The translations under genes and the position numbers were made by a program. A stretch of 15,866 nucleotides of DNA from an uncultured Mycoplasmatota bacterium (GTDB lineage Bacteria; Bacillota_I; Bacilli_A; RF39; UBA660). Positions within the stretch are counted from its first letter, which is position 1, and every line of letters starts with the position of its first letter. Positions 1 to 7,726 of this stretch are shown here, piece by piece. The stretch is taken from contig CANSDD010000032.1 of the NCBI GenBank assembly GCA_947645535.1, positions 1-15,866 on the forward strand, written 5' to 3'. Below the pieces are notes generated by a model. The model saw only the letters and a list, made by a program, of their open reading frames with translations. It was not told the origin of the DNA and ran no database searches.

Positions 1-17
1 TTTGCAACTTTTTTCAT
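1..17 (-). CDS. Possible start of a minus-strand gene running off the left edge
   Basis: On the minus strand an ATG at 17-15 begins the codons for M-K-K-V-A before the window ends. It is preceded by AGAAAGG (12 bases upstream of the ATG, rather far) and by a TATAAT at 51-46. No good -35 box is visible. The orientation agrees with every intact gene in the window. Only five whole codons can be read, so the product cannot be identified and the call could be chance in AT-rich DNA. Confidence 0.25.
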
Positions 18-136
18 CTTTTTTCTCTACCTTTCTATATCTCACATTATACTCATTTTTTTTCTTCTTTTTTATTTTGTAACTATTTGGGTATAAATAT
101 TCATTTTATGTAAAAAAGTATAGACACGCAAAGTAA

Positions 137-575
137 TTTGATGTAAATAAAGTTAAAAAAAGCAATACTCATTTTGAAAATAATTTAAAAATATTTACCT
201 CAACTGTAAACTTTCGTTCTAAATGTGGTACCCATGATTACATATTGTGGGACTTTTATGAGCATGGAGTTATATATTATAAATAATGATAACATTTACT
301 GAATACGTTGTCAAAGCTGCAGTTCTACTCATGCATTATTACCTTTTGGTATTACTTCATATAAACTAATTACTGATGAAATAGTAATAATAATAAAAGA
401 TAATTTGATATTACAATATAAATATAATGATGATGCATTATTAGATATTAAAAAATATTGTTATGATAAAACAAATAAAAAATTAGACTATTATATATTA
501 TTGTTGTATGTTAAGGAAGCTCCTGCTGAATTACTAAGTTGTACTTATTTATATGATTTAAGAGATATGGAATAG
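137..575 (+). pseudogene. Decayed DUF6431-like transposon-associated zinc-finger gene
   Basis: I recognise this from motifs in two plus-strand frames. The first frame (137-283) reads SKCGTHDYILWDFYEHGVIY; the frame one base over (from about 267 to a TAG at 573-575) reads RCQSCSSTHALLPFGITSY. Together these match the usual layout of DUF6431 proteins, a CxxC pair, a short linker, then RC-x-x-C and THALLP. I recall these proteins as small and associated with transposases. Three lesions are visible: a frameshift between about 267 and 283, a TGA at 300-302 where the family usually has Arg (CGA to TGA is one transition), and Arg (CGT, 215-217) where the first zinc Cys (TGT) is expected. It is the only protein-like sequence on the plus strand. 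No transposase reading frame or clear terminal repeat remains beside it. Family assignment is from memory of the motif. Confidence 0.6.
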
Positions 576-1063
576 ATTCATCTCTCTTAATTATTTTCTC
601 TAATTTAATTTGCTGATTATTCTTCCAATTAATTTGCATATCTATATATTGAAAATTTCATCATTATTAACAAAATTAGTGATTATATTTATATGATGAT
701 TTACAGTAGCTTTGGCATGATAACTATTAAATATATATTACTTAAAATTGAATTTTTTATCTATTATGATGTAATATTTATAAACAAGGATTTTATCTTG
801 ATTTCAAAATTATTATCTATTATAATGTATATACGAGATAAAATTAAAAATACAAATTGATAATGTTAAATTCTTTTATTAAGCTCTCTATTTAACATTT
901 GGTAATTCTAATTTGTATTTCCATTATTATCTCATAAAAGTTTATTTAATAATTTGTTGTAACTTATATACATAAAAGTCAAAGATACTAATCACCTGTA
1001 GTAATGATATTCCGTTAAAAAGTTTCAACTAATCTTAATATAAATTATTCTAATATTTTTTAC
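576..1063. other. Gene-free AT-rich stretch
   Basis: I see no supportable gene on either strand. The stretch follows the decayed DUF6431-like gene and may be the remains of the same element. It contains a 16-base direct repeat with one mismatch (758-773 and 814-829, beginning TATCTATTAT) and the imperfect inverted repeat at 835-933 listed separately. No tRNA, rRNA or known riboswitch core is recognisable. Confidence 0.5.
835..933. repeat. Imperfect 99-bp inverted repeat
   Basis: Three pairs of arms nest around one centre: GAGATAA (835-841) with TTATCTC (927-933), AAATACAAATT (848-858) with AATTTGTATTT (910-920), and AATGTTAAAT (862-871) with ATTTAACATT (890-899). The outer spacers are equal (6 and 6 bases) and the inner ones are 3 and 10. 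Neither side is followed by a T tract, so it is not a usual intrinsic terminator. It may be a relic of a small mobile element or a structured RNA. Confidence 0.5.
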
Positions 1064-1090
1064 AAGTTACCAAAATAGTGGTAACTTTTT
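1064..1090 (+). terminator. Intrinsic terminator-like hairpin downstream of nrnA
   Basis: A perfect 9-bp stem, AAGTTACCA (1064-1072) and TGGTAACTT (1079-1087), encloses a 6-base loop and runs into TTTTT on the plus strand. Read on the minus strand the stem is followed by GTAAAAAA, not a T tract. It is therefore best placed to stop plus-strand transcription moving toward the 3' end of nrnA, though the stem may also mark the end of the nrnA message. Confidence 0.6.
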
Positions 1091-1107
1091 ATTAAAAACA
1101 AGATAAT

Positions 1108-2073
1108 TTATTGATTTTCTTGTATATATTCCTCACATACTTCATTTAATTTTTCTATTAAAGCATCTACCTCTTCAAAATCTTTTAGTCTAACACCACT
1201 TGCATATATATGACCACCACCACCAAAAAGTGTAGCTGTTTCATTGACAATTGGTCCTCTAGAACGGATAGAGCCTCTAATTGTATTATTCATCTTATCT
1301 TCTGAAAATACAGCCCATACAAGTACTTCTTCAATATAATTTAAATTATTGATCATGTTCCCAGCAGAACCTGGATCAGCACTATATTCATGCAATATTT
1401 CATCAGTTAACTTTATAGAAGCAACTCCACTTTCTGTTATTTCTAAATGAGATTCTATATAACCTTGAAATTTGATTTCTTTTATTGGTCTTAAATATAA
1501 TTTTTCATATAATTTGGTAATATCAATATTTGTTTTCTTTATTAACCAAGATACTAATTCAAATGTTTTTGGTGTTGTATAATAGAATAAGAAACGATTG
1601 CTGTCAGCTACAAGTCCAATATATAATTTTTCAGCTGCTTCCTTATTTAATTTTAATTTACTATTTCTAACTAATTCCAAAATCATTTCAGAAGCGCTAG
1701 TTGCACTATCATTTATCCATTCTATATCACAAAATTTTTCTATAAAAGGATGATGATCTATTTTTATAGAACTAGAAAATCTACTCGCATCTACACCATC
1801 TACTCTTTTTTTATCTGGTGTATCTGTTACTATTAGTAAAGAATTATTTAACATTTCTTCATTAAATTTATCTAATATACCTAAATATTTAAATTTAGAG
1901 GCTGGATGCCCTATCACATATACTTTTTTATTTGGAAAAGTATTTAATATGATATCTTTTAATCCTATTGAACTACCTAATGCATCCGGATCTGCCCCTA
2001 CATGACGTGCAATTACAATCGTATCATATTTTTTTATTTGTTTATAAATTTTAGAATATATTCTATTATACAT
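1108..2073 (-). CDS. nrnA: DHH/DHHA1 phosphoesterase, NrnA-like
   Basis: Predicted Mn-dependent phosphoesterase of the DHH family, 321 residues, within the usual NrnA size. NrnA proteins degrade short oligoribonucleotides (nanoRNA) and/or 3',5'-phosphoadenosine; some relatives act on cyclic dinucleotide products. Visible motifs are H24-V-G-A-D28-P-D30-A-L-G-S (motif I), T-D84-T, the signature D106-H-H, and A-D157-S, then a C-terminal DHHA1 substrate-binding domain with GGGGH at 284-288. I chose the ATG at 2073, which lies 13 bases after the ackA stop and has GAAAG upstream; a TTG at 2118 would add 15 residues and overlap ackA. It is the last gene of the cupin-ackA-nrnA group and very probably shares its message. 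The exact substrate cannot be told from sequence. Confidence 0.88.
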   Translation of the reverse strand: MYNRIYSKIYKQIKKYDTIVIARHVGADPDALGSSIGLKDIILNTFPNKKVYVIGHPASKFKYLGILDKFNEEMLNNSLLIVTDTPDKKRVDGVDASRFSSSIKIDHHPFIEKFCDIEWINDSATSASEMILELVRNSKLKLNKEAAEKLYIGLVADSNRFLFYYTTPKTFELVSWLIKKTNIDITKLYEKLYLRPIKEIKFQGYIESHLEITESGVASIKLTDEILHEYSADPGSAGNMINNLNYIEEVLVWAVFSEDKMNNTIRGSIRSRGPIVNETATLFGGGGHIYASGVRLKDFEEVDALIEKLNEVCEEYIQENQ

Positions 2074-2086
2074 AATTTCACACTTT

Positions 2087-3265
2087 CTATTTACAGAAGA
2101 AATATGTGTCTCTTGCAATCATTACTTCCTCATCAGTTGGAATAATAAATACAGGAATACTAGAATCTTTACTTGTAATCAATGCTTCTTTTCCTCTTAC
2201 ATTATTTGCTTCTTTATCGAGTTCAACACCTAAAGGTAATAAACCTTCTATAATCTTCTCTCTTATACTAATAGAGTTTTCTCCGACACCAGCTGTAAAA
2301 ATAATCGCATCACAGCCACCTAACTCTACATAATATTTCGCAATATATTCAACCACTCTTTTTACATACATATTTCGAGCTAAAATACATCTCTTATTAT
2401 TATCTTTAATACCCGCTTCAATATCTCTAGCATCACTACTTACTCCACTAATACCTAGTAATCCACTTTGTTTGTTAAGGGCATTATCAATCTCTTTTGG
2501 AGTCATTCCAGTTTTTTCCATAATATATGGAATAATAGTAGCATCAATATCTCCACAACGTGTACCCATAATAAGTCCAGCATTTGGAGTTAATCCCATA
2601 GAAGTATTGATACATTTACCATTTTTTATAGCACTTATACTTGCCCCATTACCAATATGACAAGTAATTAGTTTGGTATCTTCTTTTCCAAGTAATTCAT
2701 TTGCTCTAAGTGCTACATACTTATGACTTGTTCCATGTGCACCATATCTTCTTACTTTATATTTAGTATACCATTCATATGGAACAGCATAAAGGTAAGT
2801 TTCTTCTTCCATTGTTTGATGGAATGCTGTATCAAAAACAACTGTTTGTATAGCATTTGGCACTACTTCTTGCGCTGCTCTAATTCCAGTAATTGCTGCT
2901 GGATTATGTAGTGGAGCTAAAGATGATAACTCATCTATTTTAGAAATTACATCTTCTGTTACCACTTCGGTTTTATCAAAATAAGCTCCCCCTTGTACAA
3001 CTCTATGTCCAATTCCTTTAATTTCACTTAAATCTTCTACTACATTATTTTCTTTTAATTCATCTATTAAAATTTGAAAAGCTACTTTATGATTTGGTAA
3101 CTCTACTTTCTTTTCTACTTTTTCTCCATTTATTTTTACTGTGTAAAAACTATTTTCAATTCCAATTCTTTCAAATACTCCTGAAATAAGTACTTTTTCT
3201 TCTGGCATTTCATACAATTGAAATTTTAAAGATGAACTTCCAGCATTTACTGACAATATTTTCAT
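2087..3265 (-). CDS. ackA: Acetate kinase
   Basis: Interconverts acetyl phosphate plus ADP with acetate plus ATP in the cytosol, the ATP-yielding last step of acetate fermentation. The 392-residue length is typical. Residues matching the Methanosarcina enzyme's active site are present: N7 in VNAGSSS, R88 in GHR, H120 in PLHNP, D145 in FDTAFH, H181 in GTSHKYV, R236 in MGTRCGD and E379 in PTDEE. A Cys replaces the more common Ser after R236. The ATG at 3265 is chosen because GGAGG sits 8 bases upstream; an ATG at 3280 is in frame but places that ribosome site inside the gene. It begins 15 bases after the cupin gene and is followed 13 bases later by nrnA. No phosphotransacetylase gene (pta) is next to it in this window. 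Confidence 0.97.
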   Translation of the reverse strand: MKILSVNAGSSSLKFQLYEMPEEKVLISGVFERIGIENSFYTVKINGEKVEKKVELPNHKVAFQILIDELKENNVVEDLSEIKGIGHRVVQGGAYFDKTEVVTEDVISKIDELSSLAPLHNPAAITGIRAAQEVVPNAIQTVVFDTAFHQTMEEETYLYAVPYEWYTKYKVRRYGAHGTSHKYVALRANELLGKEDTKLITCHIGNGASISAIKNGKCINTSMGLTPNAGLIMGTRCGDIDATIIPYIMEKTGMTPKEIDNALNKQSGLLGISGVSSDARDIEAGIKDNNKRCILARNMYVKRVVEYIAKYYVELGGCDAIIFTAGVGENSISIREKIIEGLLPLGVELDKEANNVRGKEALITSKDSSIPVFIIPTDEEVMIARDTYFFCK

Positions 3266-3280
3266 ATTATTTTCCTCCAT

Positions 3281-3739
3281 TTATTTTTTTATTTTCTTCT
3301 TATCTGATGTATACTCTGAGTGTTGTTCCTCTTTTGATGTTAACTCTTTTTTAATGAGATTATCAAAAAAATCATCATCAAATAAAATATCTGTTTCCAT
3401 CAAATACTTCTTAGTTACTTTACAAGTTGAAACAATTGTATCTTGACTAACAGGAGCTATTCCATGTGATTTTCCAATGAGACATATATTTATATCACAT
3501 TTTTCACCATTAACGACCAACTCTCCTATAATTTTTTTATATCGCTCTATATCAGCTACATGTTTATGCAACTTAATTCCAGAACCTTTTGGAATATATA
3601 AATATCCAATTTCAAATCCATTTCTTTCTAAATCTCCAAAATAATGAATTTTATATACAGTTCCGATTGCTATAGTTTCTGGTAAAACCATATATTCTTT
3701 TTGCTTCATAATTTCTCTTATAAAAACAACTTCTTCCAT
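3281..3739 (-). CDS. Small cupin-domain protein of unknown function
   Basis: A 152-residue soluble protein. The centre fits cupin motif 1, G(X)5HXH(X)4E(X)6G, exactly: G52, H58, H60, E65 and G72, the usual metal-binding set. The second motif is degenerate, with only GKSH92 recognisable. The C-terminal 20 or so residues are rich in Lys, Glu and Ser and probably unstructured. I chose the ATG at 3739 because GGGGGGA lies just upstream; an in-frame start at 3805 would add 22 mostly basic residues without such a site. It is directly upstream of ackA (15 bases), so it may act in the same physiology, for example as a small-molecule sensor or an enzyme, but that is inference. A TATAAT at 3839-3834 could be the -10 box of the cupin-ackA-nrnA message; no good -35 accompanies it. 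Confidence 0.7.
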   Translation of the reverse strand: MEEVVFIREIMKQKEYMVLPETIAIGTVYKIHYFGDLERNGFEIGYLYIPKGSGIKLHKHVADIERYKKIIGELVVNGEKCDINICLIGKSHGIAPVSQDTIVSTCKVTKKYLMETDILFDDDFFDNLIKKELTSKEEQHSEYTSDKKKIKK

Positions 3740-3874
3740 TTTTTCCCCCCATAAAATAAATCTTCTTCTAATTATTTTTATTACTTTTTCTTTAAAATAA
3801 TTCAATTTGCCATCTTAGCTATTTCCATAGATTATTATATTTGAATCTTATTCTTATAATATCCAATTTCAAAT

Positions 3875-4405
3875 TTATAAAGAATATTTTATAAATTCAC
3901 CATTTCCTAATCTTAATCTTTCCATTTTTTCAGATGCCCAAATGTCTTTAAAACAATACTGCATTGCATTGATAAGTCCACCATGTGTTACTAATAATAT
4001 AGTAGAATTCGGATAATTCTTTTTTAATTCTAAAATGAAATTTCTTACTCGAACAATTAAATTTAAAATTCCTTCTACACCTTTTTCAGTATGATTTGCA
4101 AGTATATTATCATAAAATTCAAAATCATATAATCTACTTGGTTTTCCTTCGTATTCTCCAAGAGCTCTTTCATTTAATCTCTCATCAATTAAAATTTCAT
4201 TATTTGGAGCAATAATTTTAGCTGTATCTATTGCTCTATTTAATGGAGAAGAAACTACAATATCAAAATTAATTTGTTCTAATTCTTTTTTTGTTTTATT
4301 TGCTTGCTCTATTCCTTTTTGATTTAGCGGAATATTTGTCTTTCCTTGTAATAAGCCCATTTTATTGTAACCAGTTTCCCCATGTCTTACAATATAAAGT
4401 TCCAT
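3875..4405 (-). CDS. Histidine phosphatase family protein (phosphoglycerate mutase-like fold)
   Basis: A 176-residue member of the histidine phosphatase superfamily. The catalytic core is visible: R7-H8-G-E (H8 is the expected phospho-histidine), R57 in SSPLNRAIDT, E79 in LNERALGEYEG, and the second His, H141, in VTHGG. At this length, and with gpmI elsewhere in the window, it is unlikely to be the glycolytic mutase (dPGM is about 230-250 residues). A broad phosphatase, or one acting on a sugar phosphate or nucleotide, is more likely; the substrate cannot be read from sequence. Its ATG shares one base with the lysS stop codon (TAATG), so it should be translated with lysS as the last gene of the dusB-RDD-lysS operon. 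Confidence 0.85.
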   Translation of the reverse strand: MELYIVRHGETGYNKMGLLQGKTNIPLNQKGIEQANKTKKELEQINFDIVVSSPLNRAIDTAKIIAPNNEILIDERLNERALGEYEGKPSRLYDFEFYDNILANHTEKGVEGILNLIVRVRNFILELKKNYPNSTILLVTHGGLINAMQYCFKDIWASEKMERLRLGNGEFIKYSL

Positions 4406-5883
4406 TAGTTCTTATTTTTCATGTGTGGGAATAAAATAACTTCACGAATTGTTTCACTACCCGTAAGTAACATTGTTAAACGATCTATTCCCATTCCCAT
4501 TCCACCTGCTGGTGGCATTCCATATTCTAGGGCTTCTACATAATCTAAATCCATTTCATTTGCTTCTTCATTTCCTAATTCTTTTTCTTTTAATTGATTT
4601 TCAAATCTTTCATATTGATCAATTGGATCATTTAATTCTGTAAATGCATTAGCATATTCACATCCACAAATAAATAATTCAAAACGTTCAGTAAATCTAG
4701 GATCTTCACTTTTTTTAGCAAGTGGACTTACATGGGTTGGATGTCCAAAAACAAAAGTTGGTTCTACAATTGTATCTTCTACATATTTTTCAAAGAATGC
4801 ATTTACAATATGTCCATACTGGAAATGTGGTTCTAATTCTATTCCATGTTTTTTTGCTAACTCTTTAGCTTCTTCTAAACTCATTTCTTCAAAAAAATTT
4901 ATTCCAGTTTTTTCTTTAATAGCATCTACCATATGAATCTTTTTAAATTTAGGTGCTAAAGAGATGTGATGACCTCTATAATCTAGTTCATAGGTTCCTA
5001 ATAGAGTCATAGCGGCATTTGAAATAATTCCTTCTGTAATCTCCATCATACCTTCTAAATCACTATATGCTTTATACAATTCAATTGTTGTAAATTCTGG
5101 ATTGTGTTTTTTATCCATTCCTTCATTTCTAAAAATTCTACCAATTTCATAAACTGCATCCATTCCACCTACAAGCAAACGTTTAAGTGGTAATTCAGTT
5201 GCAATACGAAGATAAAAATTCATATCTAATGTATTATGATATGTAATAAACGGACGTGCTGCTGCTCCACCTAAAATTGGATTTAATACAGGTGTTTCTA
5301 CTTCTACATATCCAAGATTATCTAAATAATTTCTAATAGAACGAATGATAGCTGGACGAGCAAATGCAACTTTTCTAGCTTCTTCGTTCATAATTAAATC
5401 TACATAGCGTCTACGATATCTTTCTTCTACGTCTGATAGACCATGAAATTTTTCTGGAAGTGGTTTTAATGCTTTCACTAAATGAATATATTTACTTGCT
5501 TTAACACTAAGTTCTCCTGTATCTGTTCTAAATACAGTTCCTTCTATTCCAACGATATCTCCAATATCTGCTTTTTTGAAAATTTCGTAATTTTCTTCTC
5601 CAATTGAATCTTGTCTTACATAAATTTGAATTTGTCCAAATTTATCTTGAATATGCATAAAACCTACTTTTCCTTTTCCACGTTTTGTCATAATACGCCC
5701 AGCAATAACAACAGGAATATTCATTTCAATCAATTCTTCCTTTGTATTATCTACATATTTTTGTTTCAGTTCTTCTGAGTTTGTTGTAACATCAATTTTT
5801 TGCCCAAAAGGATCAATCCCTTTATTTCTTAATTCTTCTGCTTTTTCTCTACGAATTAGTTCTTGTTCTGTAAATTCTCTCAT
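4405..5883 (-). CDS. lysS: Lysyl-tRNA synthetase, class II
   Basis: Charges tRNA-Lys with lysine in the cytosol using ATP. The 492-residue protein has an N-terminal OB-fold anticodon-binding domain (about residues 55-140, beginning IPVVIAGRIMTKRG) and a class II catalytic domain. Motif 2 is FRNEGMDKKHNPEFTTIE (251-268) and motif 3 is GGMGMGIDRL (460-469). The ATG at 5883 is chosen: it lies one base after the RDD stop codon and GGAGG sits upstream within the end of the RDD gene; a TTG at 5898 would place that site inside lysS. There is no T-box leader near it. The dusB-lysS neighbourhood is also known from Bacillus. Confidence 0.97.
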   Translation of the reverse strand: MREFTEQELIRREKAEELRNKGIDPFGQKIDVTTNSEELKQKYVDNTKEELIEMNIPVVIAGRIMTKRGKGKVGFMHIQDKFGQIQIYVRQDSIGEENYEIFKKADIGDIVGIEGTVFRTDTGELSVKASKYIHLVKALKPLPEKFHGLSDVEERYRRRYVDLIMNEEARKVAFARPAIIRSIRNYLDNLGYVEVETPVLNPILGGAAARPFITYHNTLDMNFYLRIATELPLKRLLVGGMDAVYEIGRIFRNEGMDKKHNPEFTTIELYKAYSDLEGMMEITEGIISNAAMTLLGTYELDYRGHHISLAPKFKKIHMVDAIKEKTGINFFEEMSLEEAKELAKKHGIELEPHFQYGHIVNAFFEKYVEDTIVEPTFVFGHPTHVSPLAKKSEDPRFTERFELFICGCEYANAFTELNDPIDQYERFENQLKEKELGNEEANEMDLDYVEALEYGMPPAGGMGMGIDRLTMLLTGSETIREVILFPHMKNKN

Positions 5884-5884
5884 T

Positions 5885-6487
5885 TTACTTTCCTCCAACT
5901 TCTAATGTGGAAACTACTTTTGTTCCACTAAATACATCATGAAGACCTCTTTTGTCTTTCCTATATAATATCATATAAATACTGGTCATTACTAGTATTA
6001 TTTGGATAAAACTTAAAATTAACTGGACTGCAAAATACATTTTATTCGGTAATAAATATAAAAACAATAATATTAAAATCACATGTCCTAATCCATTTAT
6101 CAAATTACGAATAAGATAATTCACAATTGTTACTTTTTCATCTTCCTCTGACATTACTTTTATTTTCATAACTCTTTTTCCTATTGTCTGTCCATTCCAA
6201 AAATAAGGAAGTATAGTAAAGTATCCTAAAATAAAGATAATGTTCAATACTTTGTAAATAATACATTCTTGGTCTATTTGCTGGGTAATAACAGTATATC
6301 GCTCAAAATGTTCTGAAGCTTTATATTCTTTATTTGCACGTAATTCATTAACAATATTCAATTCACTTCTAAGTTTCATCAAATTTTCATCTTTTTCTTT
6401 TGACATAACAATTGGTCCGAAACACAGACCTATAATCAGTAAATCAATTACATAAGCAAGTAATCTTTTTTTTAATCCTATTCTCAT
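5885..6487 (-). CDS. RDD-family integral membrane protein
   Basis: A 200-residue membrane protein with about four hydrophobic segments (roughly residues 10-27, 78-97, 131-147 and 153-175). The RDD-family marks are visible: R8 and D15 in the first helix (KKRLLAYVIDLL), NGQTIGKRVMKIKV after the second, and KRGLHDVFSGTKVV near the C-terminus. A charged stretch of about 50 residues, rich in Lys and Glu, separates helices 1 and 2 and is probably extracellular or a soluble loop. Some RDD proteins have been linked to cation or proton exchange, but most have no known role and none can be assigned here. Its ATG overlaps the dusB stop as ATGA and its stop is one base before lysS, so it is an integral part of that operon. 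Confidence 0.85.
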   Translation of the reverse strand: MRIGLKKRLLAYVIDLLIIGLCFGPIVMSKEKDENLMKLRSELNIVNELRANKEYKASEHFERYTVITQQIDQECIIYKVLNIIFILGYFTILPYFWNGQTIGKRVMKIKVMSEEDEKVTIVNYLIRNLINGLGHVILILLFLYLLPNKMYFAVQLILSFIQIILVMTSIYMILYRKDKRGLHDVFSGTKVVSTLEVGGK

Positions 6488-7458
6488 TTTCTTCTCTCCT
6501 TATATTCTTCTAACAAAGTTCTAAATTCTTCTTTTGTTTTCACTTTAAATATTTCATTTTTTAAACTACTTGCTTCTTTTATTCCTTTTAAATAGTAGGC
6601 AGCATGAGTACGTATTTCAAGTACTGCTAGTTTTTCATTTTTTATTTTTAATAACAGTTCAAAATGATGTAATAGCATATTTATTTTTTCCTCTTCTGTA
6701 GGCTTTTCTAGTAATTCTCCTGTTTCTAAATAAGTAATACATTCTCTTATAATCCAAGGATTGCCTAAAACTGCTCTACCTATCATAACTGCATCACAAC
6801 CAGTTTCTTCTAACATTCTTTTTGCATCTAACGCACTTTTTACATCGCCATTACCTATAACAGGTATAGATACTGCTTCTTTTACTTGTTTAATGATATT
6901 CCAATCTGCATTTCCACTATATCCTTGACTTCTTGTTCTACCATGAATGGTAATCGCTTTCGCTCCTGCTGATTCTATTTTTTTGGCTATTTCTACTGCA
7001 TTAATATGATTACTATCCCAACCACTTCTAATTTTTACAGTTACTGGAATTGGAACTGATTCTACTACTGCTTTTACGATTTTTTCAACTTTCTCAGGAT
7101 CTTTTAATAAAGCACTTCCAGCCTCTGCACGTACAGCTACTTTAGGTACTGGACATCCCATATTGATATCTATTATATCTGGTTTCATTGTTTTATAAAT
7201 ATACTTTGCTGCTACTACAAAAGATTCTTTATCTGAGCCAAATATTTGTTGTGCAATTGGTCTTTCATAATCTGTCATATAAAGTAAATCTATTGTTTTT
7301 TTATTTTCATAATAAATTGCTTTATCACTTACCATTTCTGCATATATTAACCCACATCCCATATCTTTTATAATTGTTCTATAAGCACTATTAGAAATAC
7401 CAGCCATAGGCGCTAAAACGATATTGTTTTTTAGTTTTATATTGCCAATTTGAAACAT
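6484..7458 (-). CDS. dusB: tRNA-dihydrouridine synthase
   Basis: FMN-dependent enzyme that reduces uridine to dihydrouridine in tRNA using NAD(P)H. The 324 residues form the usual TIM barrel plus a helical C-terminal tRNA-binding domain. Visible are LAPMAG (15-20), the catalytic C102 in NMGCPVPK, K142 in VKIRSGW, H172 in IHGRTR, and the FMN phosphate-binding segments GNGD (202-205) and GRA (227-229). The ATG at 7458 follows a strong GAGGTGA; an in-frame start at 7530 would run back through the promoter, so it is rejected. The stop is TGA, which supports TGA being read as stop in this organism. First gene of the dusB-RDD-lysS-phosphatase operon. Confidence 0.94.
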   Translation of the reverse strand: MFQIGNIKLKNNIVLAPMAGISNSAYRTIIKDMGCGLIYAEMVSDKAIYYENKKTIDLLYMTDYERPIAQQIFGSDKESFVVAAKYIYKTMKPDIIDINMGCPVPKVAVRAEAGSALLKDPEKVEKIVKAVVESVPIPVTVKIRSGWDSNHINAVEIAKKIESAGAKAITIHGRTRSQGYSGNADWNIIKQVKEAVSIPVIGNGDVKSALDAKRMLEETGCDAVMIGRAVLGNPWIIRECITYLETGELLEKPTEEEKINMLLHHFELLLKIKNEKLAVLEIRTHAAYYLKGIKEASSLKNEIFKVKTKEEFRTLLEEYKERRK

Positions 7459-7483
7459 TAGGCTCACCTCGTTTTCTGTATTT

Positions 7484-7512
7484 ATTATAATATAAATTCT
7501 AATTTTTATCAA
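7484..7512 (-). promoter_or_regulatory. Sigma-A-type promoter of the dusB-lysS operon
   Basis: On the minus strand TTGATA (7512-7507), a 17-base spacer and a perfect TATAAT (7489-7484) stand 26 bases upstream of the dusB start codon. Transcription would begin at about 7477, just ahead of the GAGGTGA ribosome site. This is close to consensus (5/6 and 6/6). Confidence 0.8.
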
Positions 7513-7537
7513 ACCAATACCAATACACATTTTTTAA

Positions 7538-7555
7538 ATATGTTTAAGAACATAT
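7538..7555. promoter_or_regulatory. 18-bp palindrome upstream of the dusB promoter
   Basis: ATATGTT (7538-7544) and AACATAT (7549-7555) form a perfect inverted repeat around four bases, about 25 bases upstream of the -35 box and centred near -69. Its size and place fit a dimeric regulator's binding site. AT-rich DNA produces such palindromes by chance, so this is tentative. It does not match the Firmicute LexA box (GAAC-N4-GTTC), whose half-sites have the opposite order. Confidence 0.3.
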
Positions 7556-7650
7556 AACATTTATAATGATTTATAAATTTTCCTTCACAAAATTTTACAA
7601 ATAAATATTTTTATCGTTCTACTTCATTAACATTTTTTTACTAAAACATT

Positions 7651-7695
7651 AAAAAAGGAACTGAGTGGAAATGAATAGTTCACTTAACGCCCTTT
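7651..7695. repeat. Palindromic repeat, left copy; terminator-like on both strands
   Basis: AAAAAAGG precedes and CCCTTTTT follows a stem of about 8 bp (TGAGTGGA with TTCACTTA, one wobble), with GG/CC pairs further out, so it could act as a terminator in either direction. Its core CTGAGTGGAAATGAATA (7661-7677) recurs with one mismatch, inverted, at 7929-7945. No gene ends here on either strand, which makes a simple terminator role unlikely. Confidence 0.5.
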
Positions 7696-7726
7696 TTCTT
7701 TGATTTAACTTATTATAAATACAAAA

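Noticed and set aside
835..933. CRISPR or tandem repeat array in the left gene-free stretch
   Set aside because: The repeats there are one inverted structure and a single 16-base direct pair; no regular spacer-repeat pattern is present.
2074..2118. TTG start for nrnA at 2118
   Set aside because: It would overlap ackA by 32 bases and add 15 residues not expected in the family; the ATG at 2073 fits the gap and the family's N-terminus.
3875..4405. Second phosphoglycerate mutase for glycolysis
   Set aside because: At 176 residues it is too short for the cofactor-dependent mutase, and gpmI is present in the window. Only the histidine phosphatase core is supported.
6484..6487. TGA read as tryptophan (Mycoplasma-type code), which would rescue the Rpn and DUF6431-like genes
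   Set aside because: dusB ends in TGA within an ATGA overlap and the Rpn frame also ends in TGA. Tryptophans in conserved motifs (NRWDR in gpmI, SGW in dusB) are TGG. In the DUF6431-like remnant the stop sits where relatives have Arg, not Trp.
5884..7530. T-box or lysine riboswitch controlling lysS
   Set aside because: No T-box core (AGGGTGG-ACCGCG) or other recognisable leader; lysS is packed behind the RDD gene and the operon promoter starts just before the dusB ribosome site.
7671..7703. Tiny plus-strand reading frame starting MNSSLNALF, and its minus-strand counterpart starting MNKFYSVLF (7933-7871)
   Set aside because: Both start inside the two related palindromes, whose stem pairing explains the shared sequence. 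They are 10 and 20 codons long and end in or near terminators; no independent coding evidence.
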